Positions 33,145 through 41,645 of a stretch of 62,698 nt of DNA are shown here, piece by piece. Origin of the DNA: Microbacteriaceae bacterium PS02344. GTDB taxonomy: Bacteria > Actinomycetota > Actinomycetes > Actinomycetales > Microbacteriaceae. The position numbers were made by a program, and so were the translations under genes. The DNA lies in NCBI GenBank assembly GCA_029959905.1, contig JASCNZ010000013.1, forward strand, positions 1 to 62,698. Direction: 5' to 3'. The notes under the pieces are model-generated. The model saw only the letters and a list, made by a program, of their open reading frames with translations. It made no database searches and was not told the DNA's origin. Each line of letters begins with the position of its first letter. The first letter of the stretch is position 1.

Positions 33145-34868
33145 GTGCGCTCGACGCACTCGACGAAAGACAGAGGCAGGCGGCTACGGTGCTGCGCGGT
33201 CCTGTCGCGGTGCTCGCGGGCGCCGGCACCGGCAAGACGCGGGTCATCACGCATCGCATCGCCCACGGCGTCGACACGGGAGCCTATTCGCCCTCGCGGG
33301 TCATGGCGGTCACCTTCACCGCGAAGGCGGCGGGGGAGTTGCGCGGGCGACTGCGCGCGCTCGGCGTCGAGGGCGTCGCGGCGCGCACGTTCCATGCCGC
33401 GGCCCTCGCCCAGCTGAACTTCTTCTGGCCGACGCTCGCGGGCGCTCCGGCGCCGAGCATCGTCGACAACAAGGTGCGGCTGCTCGGTCAGGCGGCCGAT
33501 GCTCTGCGGCTGCGTCCCCGCACGGCGACCCTGCGCGACATCGCCTCGGAGATCGAGTGGCGCAAGGTATCGATGCTGTCGATCGATGAGCACGCCGCTC
33601 TCGGACGGCCGTTGACCGGTGTCGACGCGACGCAGTTCGCCGAGCTGCAGCGCGGGTACGAAGCGCTCAAGGACGAACGGCATCAGCTCGACTTCGAGGA
33701 CGTTCTCCTGGCGTGCGCGGGCATGCTCGAGGCCGAGCCACGGGTGGCCGCATCGGTGCACGAGCAGTACCGCCACTTCACGGTCGACGAGTTCCAGGAC
33801 GTGTCGCCGCTGCAGAACCGCCTGCTCGAACTGTGGCTCGGCGACCGTCACGACATTTGCGTCGTCGGTGACGCCAGCCAGACGATCTACTCGTTCGCGG
33901 GGGCGGAGCAGCGGTTCCTCCTCGAGTTCGAGCGGCGGCATCCCGACGCGACGGTGGTGCGGCTCGAGACCAACTACCGCTCCCAGGCTCCGATCCTCGC
34001 CGCGGCCAACGCTCTCATGCGCGGCCGACCCGGTGCGCTCGAGCTGACCCCGGCGCGCGAGCAGTTCCAGGCGGATGCCCCGACCGTCACGGCCTTCGAC
34101 GGGGAGCGTGAGGAGGCGGAGGGGATCGCGGCGGCGGTCGCACAGCAGATCGCCGACGGCGTGTCTCCCGCGGAGATCGCTGTCCTTTACCGCGCGCACG
34201 CGCAGTCCGCGCTCATCCAGCAGGCACTCGCCGCCGCAGGGATCGCGACGACCGTGCTCGGCGGAACGCGCTTCTTCTCGATGCCGGAGGTGCGTCAGGC
34301 GATCCTCGCCCTGCGTGCCGCGGCGGTCGCACCGGTCGAGCACGACTTCATCGCTTCGGTGCGGCGTGTGCTGCGTGAACTGGGATTGACCGAGGAGCCC
34401 CCGGCCGCCGGAGGTGCGCAGCGCGACGGCTGGGAGGCGCGACGCGCCATCCTGCGCCTCGCCGAAGAGGCCGACCCTGGCGAGGATCTGCGATCGTTCA
34501 GCGACGCGCTCATGGCCAGGGCGAAGGATCAGCACGAGCCCACCCTGCGCACCGTGACGCTGTCGACCCTCCATGCCGCGAAGGGGCTGGAATGGCCGCA
34601 CGTGCATCTCGCCGGCTGGGCGGAGGGCTCGCTGCCGATCTCCTACGCGACCGGCTTCGAGGCGATCGACGAGGAGCGCCGCCTCGCCTACGTCGGTGTC
34701 ACGCGCGCCGCACGGACGTTGTCGCTGACCTGGTCGCGATCGGCCGGTCGCGGAGAGCGCGCTCCGTCGCGATTCCTGGCAGAGATCGGGACGACGGCTC
34801 GCGGCACCGGCATCCTTCGTGAAATCGCACCGAGGTCGACGCGCGCGAGCCGTCCGGCCCGAGCGTGA
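33141..34868 (+). CDS. uvrD2: UvrD2-like ATP-dependent DNA helicase
   Basis: This 575-residue superfamily 1 helicase has Walker A LAGAGTGKTRV (about residue 27), TFTAKAAGELRGR, VDEFQDVSPLQ, VGDASQTIYSFAGA, LETNYRSQ, LHAAKGLEWPHVHLAG and YVGVTRAARTLSLTW. It is about 125 residues shorter than mycobacterial UvrD2 and lacks the C-terminal tetracysteine and HRDC regions. It ends shortly after the conserved SRFLAEIG. It unwinds DNA in repair. ATG overlaps the nudC stop. The last 170 nt, mostly after SRFLAEIG, overlap the convergent E1-like gene. Confidence 0.92.
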   Translation: MSALDALDERQRQAATVLRGPVAVLAGAGTGKTRVITHRIAHGVDTGAYSPSRVMAVTFTAKAAGELRGRLRALGVEGVAARTFHAAALAQLNFFWPTLAGAPAPSIVDNKVRLLGQAADALRLRPRTATLRDIASEIEWRKVSMLSIDEHAALGRPLTGVDATQFAELQRGYEALKDERHQLDFEDVLLACAGMLEAEPRVAASVHEQYRHFTVDEFQDVSPLQNRLLELWLGDRHDICVVGDASQTIYSFAGAEQRFLLEFERRHPDATVVRLETNYRSQAPILAAANALMRGRPGALELTPAREQFQADAPTVTAFDGEREEAEGIAAAVAQQIADGVSPAEIAVLYRAHAQSALIQQALAAAGIATTVLGGTRFFSMPEVRQAILALRAAAVAPVEHDFIASVRRVLRELGLTEEPPAAGGAQRDGWEARRAILRLAEEADPGEDLRSFSDALMARAKDQHEPTLRTVTLSTLHAAKGLEWPHVHLAGWAEGSLPISYATGFEAIDEERRLAYVGVTRAARTLSLTWSRSAGRGERAPSRFLAEIGTTARGTGILREIAPRSTRASRPARA

Positions 34869-35568
34869 TGACCCGGCCCTCGTCGTCACCGATGGGGGCC
34901 AGCAGGGTGGCGGCCGCCGCCCCCGCGCCCGCGATGAGCGCGGCGGGCACCGGCCCGGGGTCGCGTCCCACCATCTGCGCATGCAGGCGCGGCCAGGCGG
35001 GATCGCGGTCGCGCAGGTGGCCGTCGCGGCACGCGAGGCAGGGCGTGCGTCCCGGCACGACGAGGGGGCCGATGGTGGCGCGTCGGCGGTCGATCGCGAT
35101 CGGGAGGTGGGCTACATCGTCGCGCAGGAACGGCGCGAGCTGGACCGCCGCCGCCGCCCCCGGGAGCACGACGACGGCCACGTCGCCCGGGCGCTCGCGC
35201 TCCCCACGCGGCACCGCTTCATCGGCGAGCGCCTCTCGGAGTCGGTAGCCGCAGCGTGGGTCCCGAATGCCTTCGGCGTCGACCCAGGCGCGGAGCCGAG
35301 GGGGCGCGTCGTCGACCAGCAGGGGTTCGAGGAAAGCCACGAGGCGTCGTGCCTCCTCGCGCGGAGCACCCGCGCCGTGCGCGACCACGTCGACCCCTGC
35401 GCGCCGGAACCCTGAACGGAGGCGGGCGAGGAATGGCTCGACCCACTCCGCCTCGATACTCACCCTCAGTCCGTCGTCCCACCCGAACTGTACGGTGCGC
35501 TCATCGCGCAGCAGCATCGGTTGTCCGGGGGCGAGACGGGTCAGGACGAGCGGGGTCAGCGGAGGCAT
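34699..35568 (-). CDS. Orphan ThiF/E1-like (TOMM cyclodehydratase-type) protein
   Basis: This 289-residue protein resembles the E1/ThiF-like partner domain of thiazole/oxazole peptide cyclodehydratases. It shows the RLAPGQPMLLRDERTVQFG beginning and a Rossmann-like DVAVVVLPGAAAAVQLAPFL, HLPIAI, GPLVVPGRTPCLACRDGHLRD series. A split zinc-type tetracysteine is suggested by CLAC (about residue 187) and CRC (about 255). No YcaO cyclodehydratase or precursor peptide is nearby, so its role here is unknown; M. tuberculosis has a similar gene (Rv3196) next to Rv3195. It lies 99 nt downstream of the DUF2342 gene on the same strand. About 54 C-terminal codons overlap uvrD2. Confidence 0.78.
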   Translation of the reverse strand: MPPLTPLVLTRLAPGQPMLLRDERTVQFGWDDGLRVSIEAEWVEPFLARLRSGFRRAGVDVVAHGAGAPREEARRLVAFLEPLLVDDAPPRLRAWVDAEGIRDPRCGYRLREALADEAVPRGERERPGDVAVVVLPGAAAAVQLAPFLRDDVAHLPIAIDRRRATIGPLVVPGRTPCLACRDGHLRDRDPAWPRLHAQMVGRDPGPVPAALIAGAGAAAATLLAPIGDDEGRVITLGPDGSRASTSVRFHEGCRCREPSSRSLPGIATERALRDRPIATRSATTSVRRA

Positions 35569-35667
35569 CCCCCGATTCTGCGGACACGCCGACGCCTCCG
35601 GGGCGCGGATTCCGCATCGGTGGACAACTCGTGGTCGTGTGCTCCCGGGGGAGGGAGACCGGTCGAC

Positions 35668-37134
35668 TCAGACGGGACGGTCGCCCTCCGGGCGTGGGTC
35701 ATCGCCGCGGTCCTCCCCGTCGGACGACGTCCCGCCCGCATCGCTCGACGTCTCCTCGTCCGCGGACTCCGCGCCGGCATCCGGCTCGGTGTCACCCGCG
35801 GTGGACGACGAGAAGTCGTCACCGTCGAGCAGGCGTGCGAGCGCCTCGTCGAACTCGTCCGCGACCGGCTGCTCGCCGCGTGCGGCCGCCTGCAGGCGGG
35901 CGACGAGCGCGCTCGGGTCGTCGATGTCATCGGCCGTCGGCATGAGATCGGGGTAGTCCCAGAGGGCGTCGCGGTCGGCGATCCCCACGGCATCGGTCAC
36001 CGCCTGCCACATCGCGGCCGCCTCGCGCAGTCGGCGCGGGCGCAGCTTGAGGCCGACGAGGGCGCCGAGGGCATCTTCCGCGGGCCCGCCCACCGCGCGA
36101 CGGCGGCGGGCGGCCTCGGCGATGCGCGCACCGTCCGGTAGCCGCGAGGTCGCCTGAGCCGTGACGACGTCGACCCAGCCGTCGACCGTGGCGATGAGGT
36201 TCTCGAGGCGGGTGAGCGCCTCGCGCTGCGCCTCGGTCTGCGTGGGCAGCAGGGCGCCGCCTTCGATCGCGGACCGCAGCTCCTCGGGGTTCGAGGGGTC
36301 GAGCCGGCTGGCGACGTCTTCGAGGGCGTCGACATCCACCGTGACACCCCGGGCGAAGTCCGTGATCTGGGCCATGACGTGCAGGTGCAGCCACTTCGCG
36401 TGCCGGTAGAGGCGGGCGTAGGCCAGTTCGCGGGCCGCGAGGTAGAGGGCGATCTGATCCTCGGGGATCTCCAGCCCGTCGCCGAAGGCGGCGAGGTTCT
36501 GCGGGATCACCGCGGCGGTCCCGGCGGGCAGCACGGGGATGCCGACATCGCCGCCCGAGACGACCTCGAGCGAGAGGTTCCCGAGCACCTGGCCGAACTG
36601 CGCCGCGAACACCGAGCCGCCCAGGCCCCGCATGAGCTTGCCGGCGCCCTGCACCACGCTGCGCATGTCGTCGGGCACCTGCGTGTCGAGAGCCGAGGTG
36701 AGGGCGTCGGCGATGCTCGTCGACACCGGGCCGGCGATCTCCTTCCACACCGGAAGCGTCTTCTCGACCCACTCGCCCCGGGTCATGGCGACCGGCGGCT
36801 CGGCGAGGTCCGAGATCGTGGTCGCCTCGCCCAGCCAGAGCGCGGCGAGCCCGAAGGCGTCGACCAGCGAGGACCGCGAGCCGTCGCCGATGGCCTGGCC
36901 GTCGCGGTTCGCGATGTGGAGGGCCTGGCGCAGGGCGTTGTCCCACGGGTCGCCGCCGAACGCGCCCTGCAGCTGCGACATGATCGTCTGCATCATCGCG
37001 GGATCGATCGCGAGACCGTCCATGCCCTCGAAGGCACCGCGCAGGGCTTCGGGATCGATGTCGCCGCCCTGGCCGGACATCATCCGCCGCAGGAACTCCT
37101 GGAAGTCCTCGGGACCGGGTTCGTTGTCTGCCAT
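35668..37134 (-). CDS. DUF2342 (putative zinc metalloprotease-like) protein
   Basis: This 488-residue protein belongs to the actinobacterial family often annotated zinc-dependent metalloprotease (M. tuberculosis Rv3195 type). The central conserved helix reads ALYLAARELAYARLYRHAKWL (about residues 225-246). A canonical HExxH is not present; the position reads RELAY, so protease activity is doubtful. An N-terminal GFGA-like region (MADNEPGPEDFQEFLRRMM) and an acidic Ser/Asp-rich tail (about 425-488) flank the core. A minus-strand TAGCGT and a GAGAGGGCGG ribosome binding site precede the ATG. Confidence 0.88.
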   Translation of the reverse strand: MADNEPGPEDFQEFLRRMMSGQGGDIDPEALRGAFEGMDGLAIDPAMMQTIMSQLQGAFGGDPWDNALRQALHIANRDGQAIGDGSRSSLVDAFGLAALWLGEATTISDLAEPPVAMTRGEWVEKTLPVWKEIAGPVSTSIADALTSALDTQVPDDMRSVVQGAGKLMRGLGGSVFAAQFGQVLGNLSLEVVSGGDVGIPVLPAGTAAVIPQNLAAFGDGLEIPEDQIALYLAARELAYARLYRHAKWLHLHVMAQITDFARGVTVDVDALEDVASRLDPSNPEELRSAIEGGALLPTQTEAQREALTRLENLIATVDGWVDVVTAQATSRLPDGARIAEAARRRRAVGGPAEDALGALVGLKLRPRRLREAAAMWQAVTDAVGIADRDALWDYPDLMPTADDIDDPSALVARLQAAARGEQPVADEFDEALARLLDGDDFSSSTAGDTEPDAGAESADEETSSDAGGTSSDGEDRGDDPRPEGDRPV

Positions 37135-37252
37135 GTCGTCCGCCCTCTCAGCGCGCGTGTAGCCGTGCCATCTACGCTAGTCACAGGTTCATGCGAGCGA
37201 CCCCGGAGCGGGCGGATCGCTGTACGCCGCTCGCGAACGACGGAGGAATGCT

Positions 37253-38338
37253 GTGGAACGGATCCGCCCTGCGCGGCTCGGGCTCGGAGTCTGGGCCCTG
37301 GTAGTGGCGCTCGTCGCCCTCGTCGTGCTCACCTTCCTGCCGACGCCGTACGTCATCCAGCGGCCCGGCCCGGTCTACGACACGCTCGGCACCGCCGCCG
37401 GCCCCGACGACCAGCAGGTGCCCCTCATCAGCATCGAGGGCGCGGAGACGTACGAGACCGGGGGGACGCTCGACCTCACGACCGTGCAGGTCGTCGGCAA
37501 CCGCGACCGGACCCCGAGCTGGTTCGAACTCGCCCTCGCCTGGACCGATCGCTCCCGCGCCGTCGTGCCGATCGAATCGGTCTTCCCCGAAGGGGTGACG
37601 ACGGAGCAGCGCGACGAGCGCAACGCCACCCTCATGGTCGACTCGCAGCACGAGGCGACGGCGGCAGCGCTCGGCGAGCTCGGGTACGACACCGGTGCCG
37701 AGGTCGTCGTGGTCGAAGCGGTCGACGACACCCCGGCCGCCGGGGTCCTCGAGTCCGACGACGTCATCACCGCGATCGACGGCGAGCCCGTCACCTCGGC
37801 GACGCAGCTGCGCGAGCGCATCCAAGAGGCGGAGGGCGACGAGATCGACCTCGCCGTGCGTCGGTCGGGCGCCGAGCAGCAGCTCTCGATCACGCCGGAG
37901 AAGCACACCGAGGGCGGCACGACGACCTGGCTCATCGGCATCACCCTGCGCACCGACTACGACTTCCCGATCGACGTGACGATCCAGCTCGACAACGTCG
38001 GGGGCCCGAGCGCCGGCATGATGTTCGCCCTCGGCATCGTCGACCAGCTGACACCCGGAGAACTCAACGGCGGTGAGAACGTCGCCGGCACCGGGACCAT
38101 CGACGCGGAGGGGACGGTCGGCCCGATCGGCGGCATCCGTCAGAAGCTCTACGGCGCGAGGGATGCCGAAGCGGAGTACTTCCTCGCCCCGGCGGCGAAC
38201 TGCGACGAGGTCGTCGGTCACGTTCCCGACGGTCTGCAGGTGATCCGCACCAGCACGCTCGAGGAATCGCTCGACGCGCTCTCGGTGATCGCCGAGGGGG
38301 GCGACGTCGCGTCGCTCCCGGCCTGCACGGCGTCGTGA
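37253..38338 (+). CDS. PDZ-domain Lon-like (S16) membrane-anchored protease
   Basis: This 361-residue protein has an N-terminal membrane helix (about residues 10-30), a PDZ domain (about 140-215, VVVVEAVDDTPAAGVLESDD) and a Lon protease domain (about 230-345). The catalytic Ser253 is in GGPSAGMMFALG and Lys298 is in GGIRQKLYGAR, the Ser-Lys dyad. No ATPase domain is present. The active site is expected outside the membrane. GTG 37253 has CGGAGG with 6-nt spacing. The neighbour UPF0182 gene follows in the same order as in other actinobacteria. A 9-bp hairpin separates them. Confidence 0.95.
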   Translation: MERIRPARLGLGVWALVVALVALVVLTFLPTPYVIQRPGPVYDTLGTAAGPDDQQVPLISIEGAETYETGGTLDLTTVQVVGNRDRTPSWFELALAWTDRSRAVVPIESVFPEGVTTEQRDERNATLMVDSQHEATAAALGELGYDTGAEVVVVEAVDDTPAAGVLESDDVITAIDGEPVTSATQLRERIQEAEGDEIDLAVRRSGAEQQLSITPEKHTEGGTTTWLIGITLRTDYDFPIDVTIQLDNVGGPSAGMMFALGIVDQLTPGELNGGENVAGTGTIDAEGTVGPIGGIRQKLYGARDAEAEYFLAPAANCDEVVGHVPDGLQVIRTSTLEESLDALSVIAEGGDVASLPACTAS

Positions 38339-38340
38339 TC

Positions 38341-38364
38341 CGCCCGTGACCGCGATCACGGGCG
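38341..38364 (+). terminator. Hairpin between the PDZ/Lon and UPF0182 genes
   Basis: CGCCCGTGA (38341-38349), loop CCGCGA, TCACGGGCG (38356-38364) form a perfect 9-bp stem just after the protease stop and 20 nt before the next gene's -10. No U-run follows, so it may be a weak terminator or 3'-end processing stem. Confidence 0.5.
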
Positions 38365-38395
38365 CCGTCCAGTGAGGCGCACCTAGGATGGAGGG

Positions 38396-41299
38396 GTGAC
38401 CTCGACCTCCGCTCAGAATCCGGCCACTCCCCGAACATCCCGGCGCATCTTCGGCATCTCGCTGGCGATCATCGCCGCCCTGATCGCGGCGTTCTTCGTG
38501 TTCGCCTCGCTCTACACCGAGTTCCTCTGGTTCGACCAGGTGGGCTTCACCGGGGTGCTGACCACCCAGTGGGTCGCCACCGTGGTGATGTTCCTCGTCG
38601 GATTCCTCGGCATGGCCGTGCCCCTGTTCGTGGTCATCCAGCTGGCGTACCGTCTGCGGCCGGTCTACGTGCGATTGAGCTCGCAGCTCGACCGGTACCA
38701 GGAGGTCATCGAGCCGCTGCGTCGCCTGGCGATGTGGGGCATGCCGATCTTCTTCGGCCTGTTCGCCGGTTTCTCGGCGGCGAGCCAGTGGCGCACCGTC
38801 TGGCTGTGGGCCAACGGTGTCGCGACGAGCGAGGTCGACCCGCAGTTCGGTGTCGACACGGGCTTCTACCTGTTCGCGATGCCGTTCTACTCGATCGCGC
38901 TCGCCTTCATCTCGGCGGTGCTGCTGCTCTCGCTCCTCATCACGGCGCTCGTGTCGTACCTCTACGGCTCGGTGCGCATCGGCCAGGGCGAACTGCGCAT
39001 CTCCAAGCCCGCGCGCATCCAGCTCGCGGTGATCGCGGGGCTGTACCTGCTCGTCCAGGCGGCCAGCCTCTGGCTCGACCGGTTCAAGACGCTCACGACG
39101 CCCGACGACCGCATCACGGGCGCCGCGTACACCGGCGTCAACGCCACGATCCCCGGCCTCGGCATCCTGGCGATCATCTCGGCGCTCGTCGCGATCCTCT
39201 TCTTCGTCACGGCCGTCATCGGCCGCTGGCGCTTCCCGCTCGCCGCGACGGCGCTGCTGCTCGTCGCGTCGCTCGTGGTGGGCGTGGGGTACCCGTGGGT
39301 GGTCACCACCTTCCAGGTGCGCCCGAACCAGAACGCGTACCAGGCCGAGTACTACCAGCGGAACATCGACGGCACCAAGGAGGCCTACGGCGTCGCGAAC
39401 CTCGAGACCACCACGTTCGAGGCCGAGACCGACCCCGAGGCCGGTCAGCTGCGCGAGGACGCCGAGACGACCGCCTCGATCCGCATCATGGACCCGAAGG
39501 TCATCAGCCCGACGGTGCGTCAGCTCGAGCAGTACCGCGCCTACTACCAGTTCGAGGAGACGCTCGACGTCGACCGCTACGAGGTCGACGGCCAGGTGCA
39601 GGACACGGTGGTCGCGATCCGCGACCTCGACATCACCAAGCTCGGCGAGGGCGACAACTGGAACAACCGCGTCGCGGTGTACACGCACGGCTACGGCCTC
39701 GTCGCCGCGGCGGGAAACCAGCGCACGACCGATGGCGAGCCGGTGTTCCTGGAGCGGGGCATCCCGACCTCGGGATTCCTCACCGAGGGCGAGAACTTCG
39801 AACCGCGCATCTACTTCGGTGAGAACTCGCCCGAGTACTCGATCGTCGGCGCCCCCGAGGGGAGCGACCCGGTGGAGATCGACTACCCCCGCGGCAAGGA
39901 CGGTTCCAGTGAGACGAAGACGACCTTCGACGGCGACGGCGGTCCGAAGATCGGCGACACGTTCACCAAGCTGCTCTACGCGCTGAAGTTCCAGTCCGAG
40001 CAGATCCTCTTCTCGAACCTCGTGAACGGCGACTCGCAGATCCTCTACGACCGCGACCCGAAGACGCGCGTGCAGAAGGTGGCGCCGTACCTCGAGCTCG
40101 ACAGCGACCCGTACCCCAGCGTGGTCGACGGCCGGGTGGTCTGGATCGTCGACGGGTACACGACCAGCTCGACGTACCCGTACTCGACGAGCGTCAGCCT
40201 CTCCGACGCGATCGCCGACTCCAACACGCGCGCGCCGAACCTGGCGATCGACGAGATCAACTACATCCGCAACTCGGTGAAGGCCACGGTCGATGCCTAC
40301 GACGGCACCGTGACCCTGTACGCCTGGGACGACGAGGACCCGATCCTCAAGACCTGGCAGAAGGTCTACCCGTCGACGGTCAAGCCGATCAGCGAGATGT
40401 CGGGCGACCTCATGAGCCACGTGCGGTACCCGACCGACCTGTTCAAGGTGCAGCGCGACGTGCTCGGCATCTACCACATCGACACCGCGGGGTCGTTCGC
40501 GCAGCAGGACAACCGGTGGCAGACCCCGAACGATCCGCGTAGCGAGTCGATGCTGCAGCCGCCGTACTACCTGACGATGCAGATGCCCGGGCAGGACGGT
40601 CCGCGATTCTCGATGTTCTCGACGTTCATCCCCGCCTCGCAGGGAGCGGGCAGCACCCGCGACGTACTCATGGGCTACCTGGCCGTCGACTCGGATGCCG
40701 GATCGGAAGACGGCGTGAAGGCGGAGGGCTACGGCCAGCTGCGGATGCTCGAGATCAACGACGACACGACGGTGCCCGGTCCCGGTCAGGTGCAGAACAC
40801 CTACAACTCCGACACCGCAGTGGTGCCGCAGTTGAACCTGCTGCAGCAGGGCGAGTCGGAGGTCATCTACGGCAACCTCCTCACCCTGCCCGTCGGCGGC
40901 GGTCTGCTCTACGTGCAGCCGGTGTACGTGCAGTCCTCCGAGGGCACCCAGCTGCCTCGTCTGCAGAAAGTGCTCGTCGCTTTCGGCGACCGGGTCGCCT
41001 TCGAGAACACGCTGACCGAAGCGCTCGACGCCCTGTTCGGTGGCGACTCCGGTGCCACGGGCGGTGACGACGAGGTGGAACCGTCCGAGCCGGACCCCGA
41101 TACCGGTGAGGTGCCGGAAACGGCCCCGACGACCCCGTCGGGGGAGGAGGCGACGGCGCTCGCCGATGCCCGGCAGGCGCTGCTCGACCGCGACGCGGCT
41201 CTCAAGGCGGGCGACCTCGAGACCTTCGCCGAGGCCGACAAGCGCCTCACGGAGGCCGTGCAGAAGCTGATCGACATGGAGGGCGGGGAGGGCGAATAA
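38396..41299 (+). CDS. UPF0182 large membrane protein
   Basis: This 967-residue protein has seven N-terminal membrane helices within about residues 20-310 and a large extracytoplasmic domain (about 320-870) rich in Tyr, Asp and Asn (RPNQNAYQAEYYQRNIDGT, YTHGYGLVAAAGN, RYPTDLFKVQRDVLGIYH). A low-complexity acidic linker (DDEVEPSEPDPDTGEVPE) precedes a C-terminal helix. It matches the universally conserved actinobacterial UPF0182 family of unknown function. GTG 38396 lies 6 nt after TAGGAT (38384-38389), and GGAGG directly abuts the start codon, so a leaderless mRNA is likely. Confidence 0.95.
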   Translation: MTSTSAQNPATPRTSRRIFGISLAIIAALIAAFFVFASLYTEFLWFDQVGFTGVLTTQWVATVVMFLVGFLGMAVPLFVVIQLAYRLRPVYVRLSSQLDRYQEVIEPLRRLAMWGMPIFFGLFAGFSAASQWRTVWLWANGVATSEVDPQFGVDTGFYLFAMPFYSIALAFISAVLLLSLLITALVSYLYGSVRIGQGELRISKPARIQLAVIAGLYLLVQAASLWLDRFKTLTTPDDRITGAAYTGVNATIPGLGILAIISALVAILFFVTAVIGRWRFPLAATALLLVASLVVGVGYPWVVTTFQVRPNQNAYQAEYYQRNIDGTKEAYGVANLETTTFEAETDPEAGQLREDAETTASIRIMDPKVISPTVRQLEQYRAYYQFEETLDVDRYEVDGQVQDTVVAIRDLDITKLGEGDNWNNRVAVYTHGYGLVAAAGNQRTTDGEPVFLERGIPTSGFLTEGENFEPRIYFGENSPEYSIVGAPEGSDPVEIDYPRGKDGSSETKTTFDGDGGPKIGDTFTKLLYALKFQSEQILFSNLVNGDSQILYDRDPKTRVQKVAPYLELDSDPYPSVVDGRVVWIVDGYTTSSTYPYSTSVSLSDAIADSNTRAPNLAIDEINYIRNSVKATVDAYDGTVTLYAWDDEDPILKTWQKVYPSTVKPISEMSGDLMSHVRYPTDLFKVQRDVLGIYHIDTAGSFAQQDNRWQTPNDPRSESMLQPPYYLTMQMPGQDGPRFSMFSTFIPASQGAGSTRDVLMGYLAVDSDAGSEDGVKAEGYGQLRMLEINDDTTVPGPGQVQNTYNSDTAVVPQLNLLQQGESEVIYGNLLTLPVGGGLLYVQPVYVQSSEGTQLPRLQKVLVAFGDRVAFENTLTEALDALFGGDSGATGGDDEVEPSEPDPDTGEVPETAPTTPSGEEATALADARQALLDRDAALKAGDLETFAEADKRLTEAVQKLIDMEGGEGE

Positions 41300-41321
41300 A
41301 TAGCCGCGCCCACCTTCTCTC

Positions 41322-41353
41322 GGATGCCGCATCCCCTCGGGGGTGCGGCATCC
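41322..41353. terminator. Strong terminator after the UPF0182 gene
   Basis: GGATGCCGCA (41322-41331) and TGCGGCATCC (41344-41353) form a perfect 10-bp stem, extended inside by CCCC/GGGG. The U-tract is weak (GTCGTTCTCC). Confidence 0.75.
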
Positions 41354-41447
41354 GTCGTTCTCCGGCGTCGGGCGCAGCGGCTCCCGCCGTCGGCATCCGA
41401 GGCCGCCCGTGGCCGGCATCCGCGACCGTCCGCCGACGGGACATGCG

Positions 41448-41486
41448 AAAGGCCCCTGACCGGATTTCTCCAGATCAGGGGCCTTT
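41448..41486. terminator. Intrinsic terminator downstream of tRNA-fMet
   Basis: AAAGGCCCCTGA (41448-41459) and TCAGGGGCCTTT (41475-41486) pair over 12 bp. On the minus strand the stem begins 7 nt after the tRNA 3' end and the flanking A/T runs give a U-rich end. On the plus strand it is followed by CTCTTGTT. Confidence 0.85.
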
Positions 41487-41492
41487 CTCTTG

Positions 41493-41566
41493 TTGCGGGG
41501 ACAGGATTTGAACCTGCGACCTCCGGGTTATGAGCCCGGCGAGCTACCGAACTGCTCCACCCCGCG
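41493..41566 (-). tRNA. Initiator tRNA-Met (CAT)
   Basis: The minus strand folds as a 74-nt cloverleaf. The acceptor stem CGCGGGG pairs with CCCCGCA, leaving the C1-A72 mismatch typical of bacterial initiator tRNA. The D-arm is GGAGCAGTTCGGTAGCTC. The anticodon stem GCCGGG/CCCGG-type contains three consecutive G-C pairs around loop CTCATAA (anticodon CAT at 41532-41530). The T-arm is GCAGGTTCAAATCCTGT. CCA is not fully encoded (the discriminator A is followed by CAA). A 12-bp terminator follows at once. Confidence 0.95.
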
Positions 41567-41645
41567 GCACGAGTTATAGCCTAACACGGGTTTCGGCAGG
41601 GCGCGAATCGAGGCGGGAATGCTGCCCATACGCGAGGATGAGAGC

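Noticed and set aside
37181..41419. Minus-strand open frame of over 1400 codons opposite the PDZ/Lon and UPF0182 genes
   Set aside because: It spans two unrelated conserved genes and their intergenic hairpin. Its sequence is His/Arg/Asp-rich repeat-like shadow coding, with no start signals.
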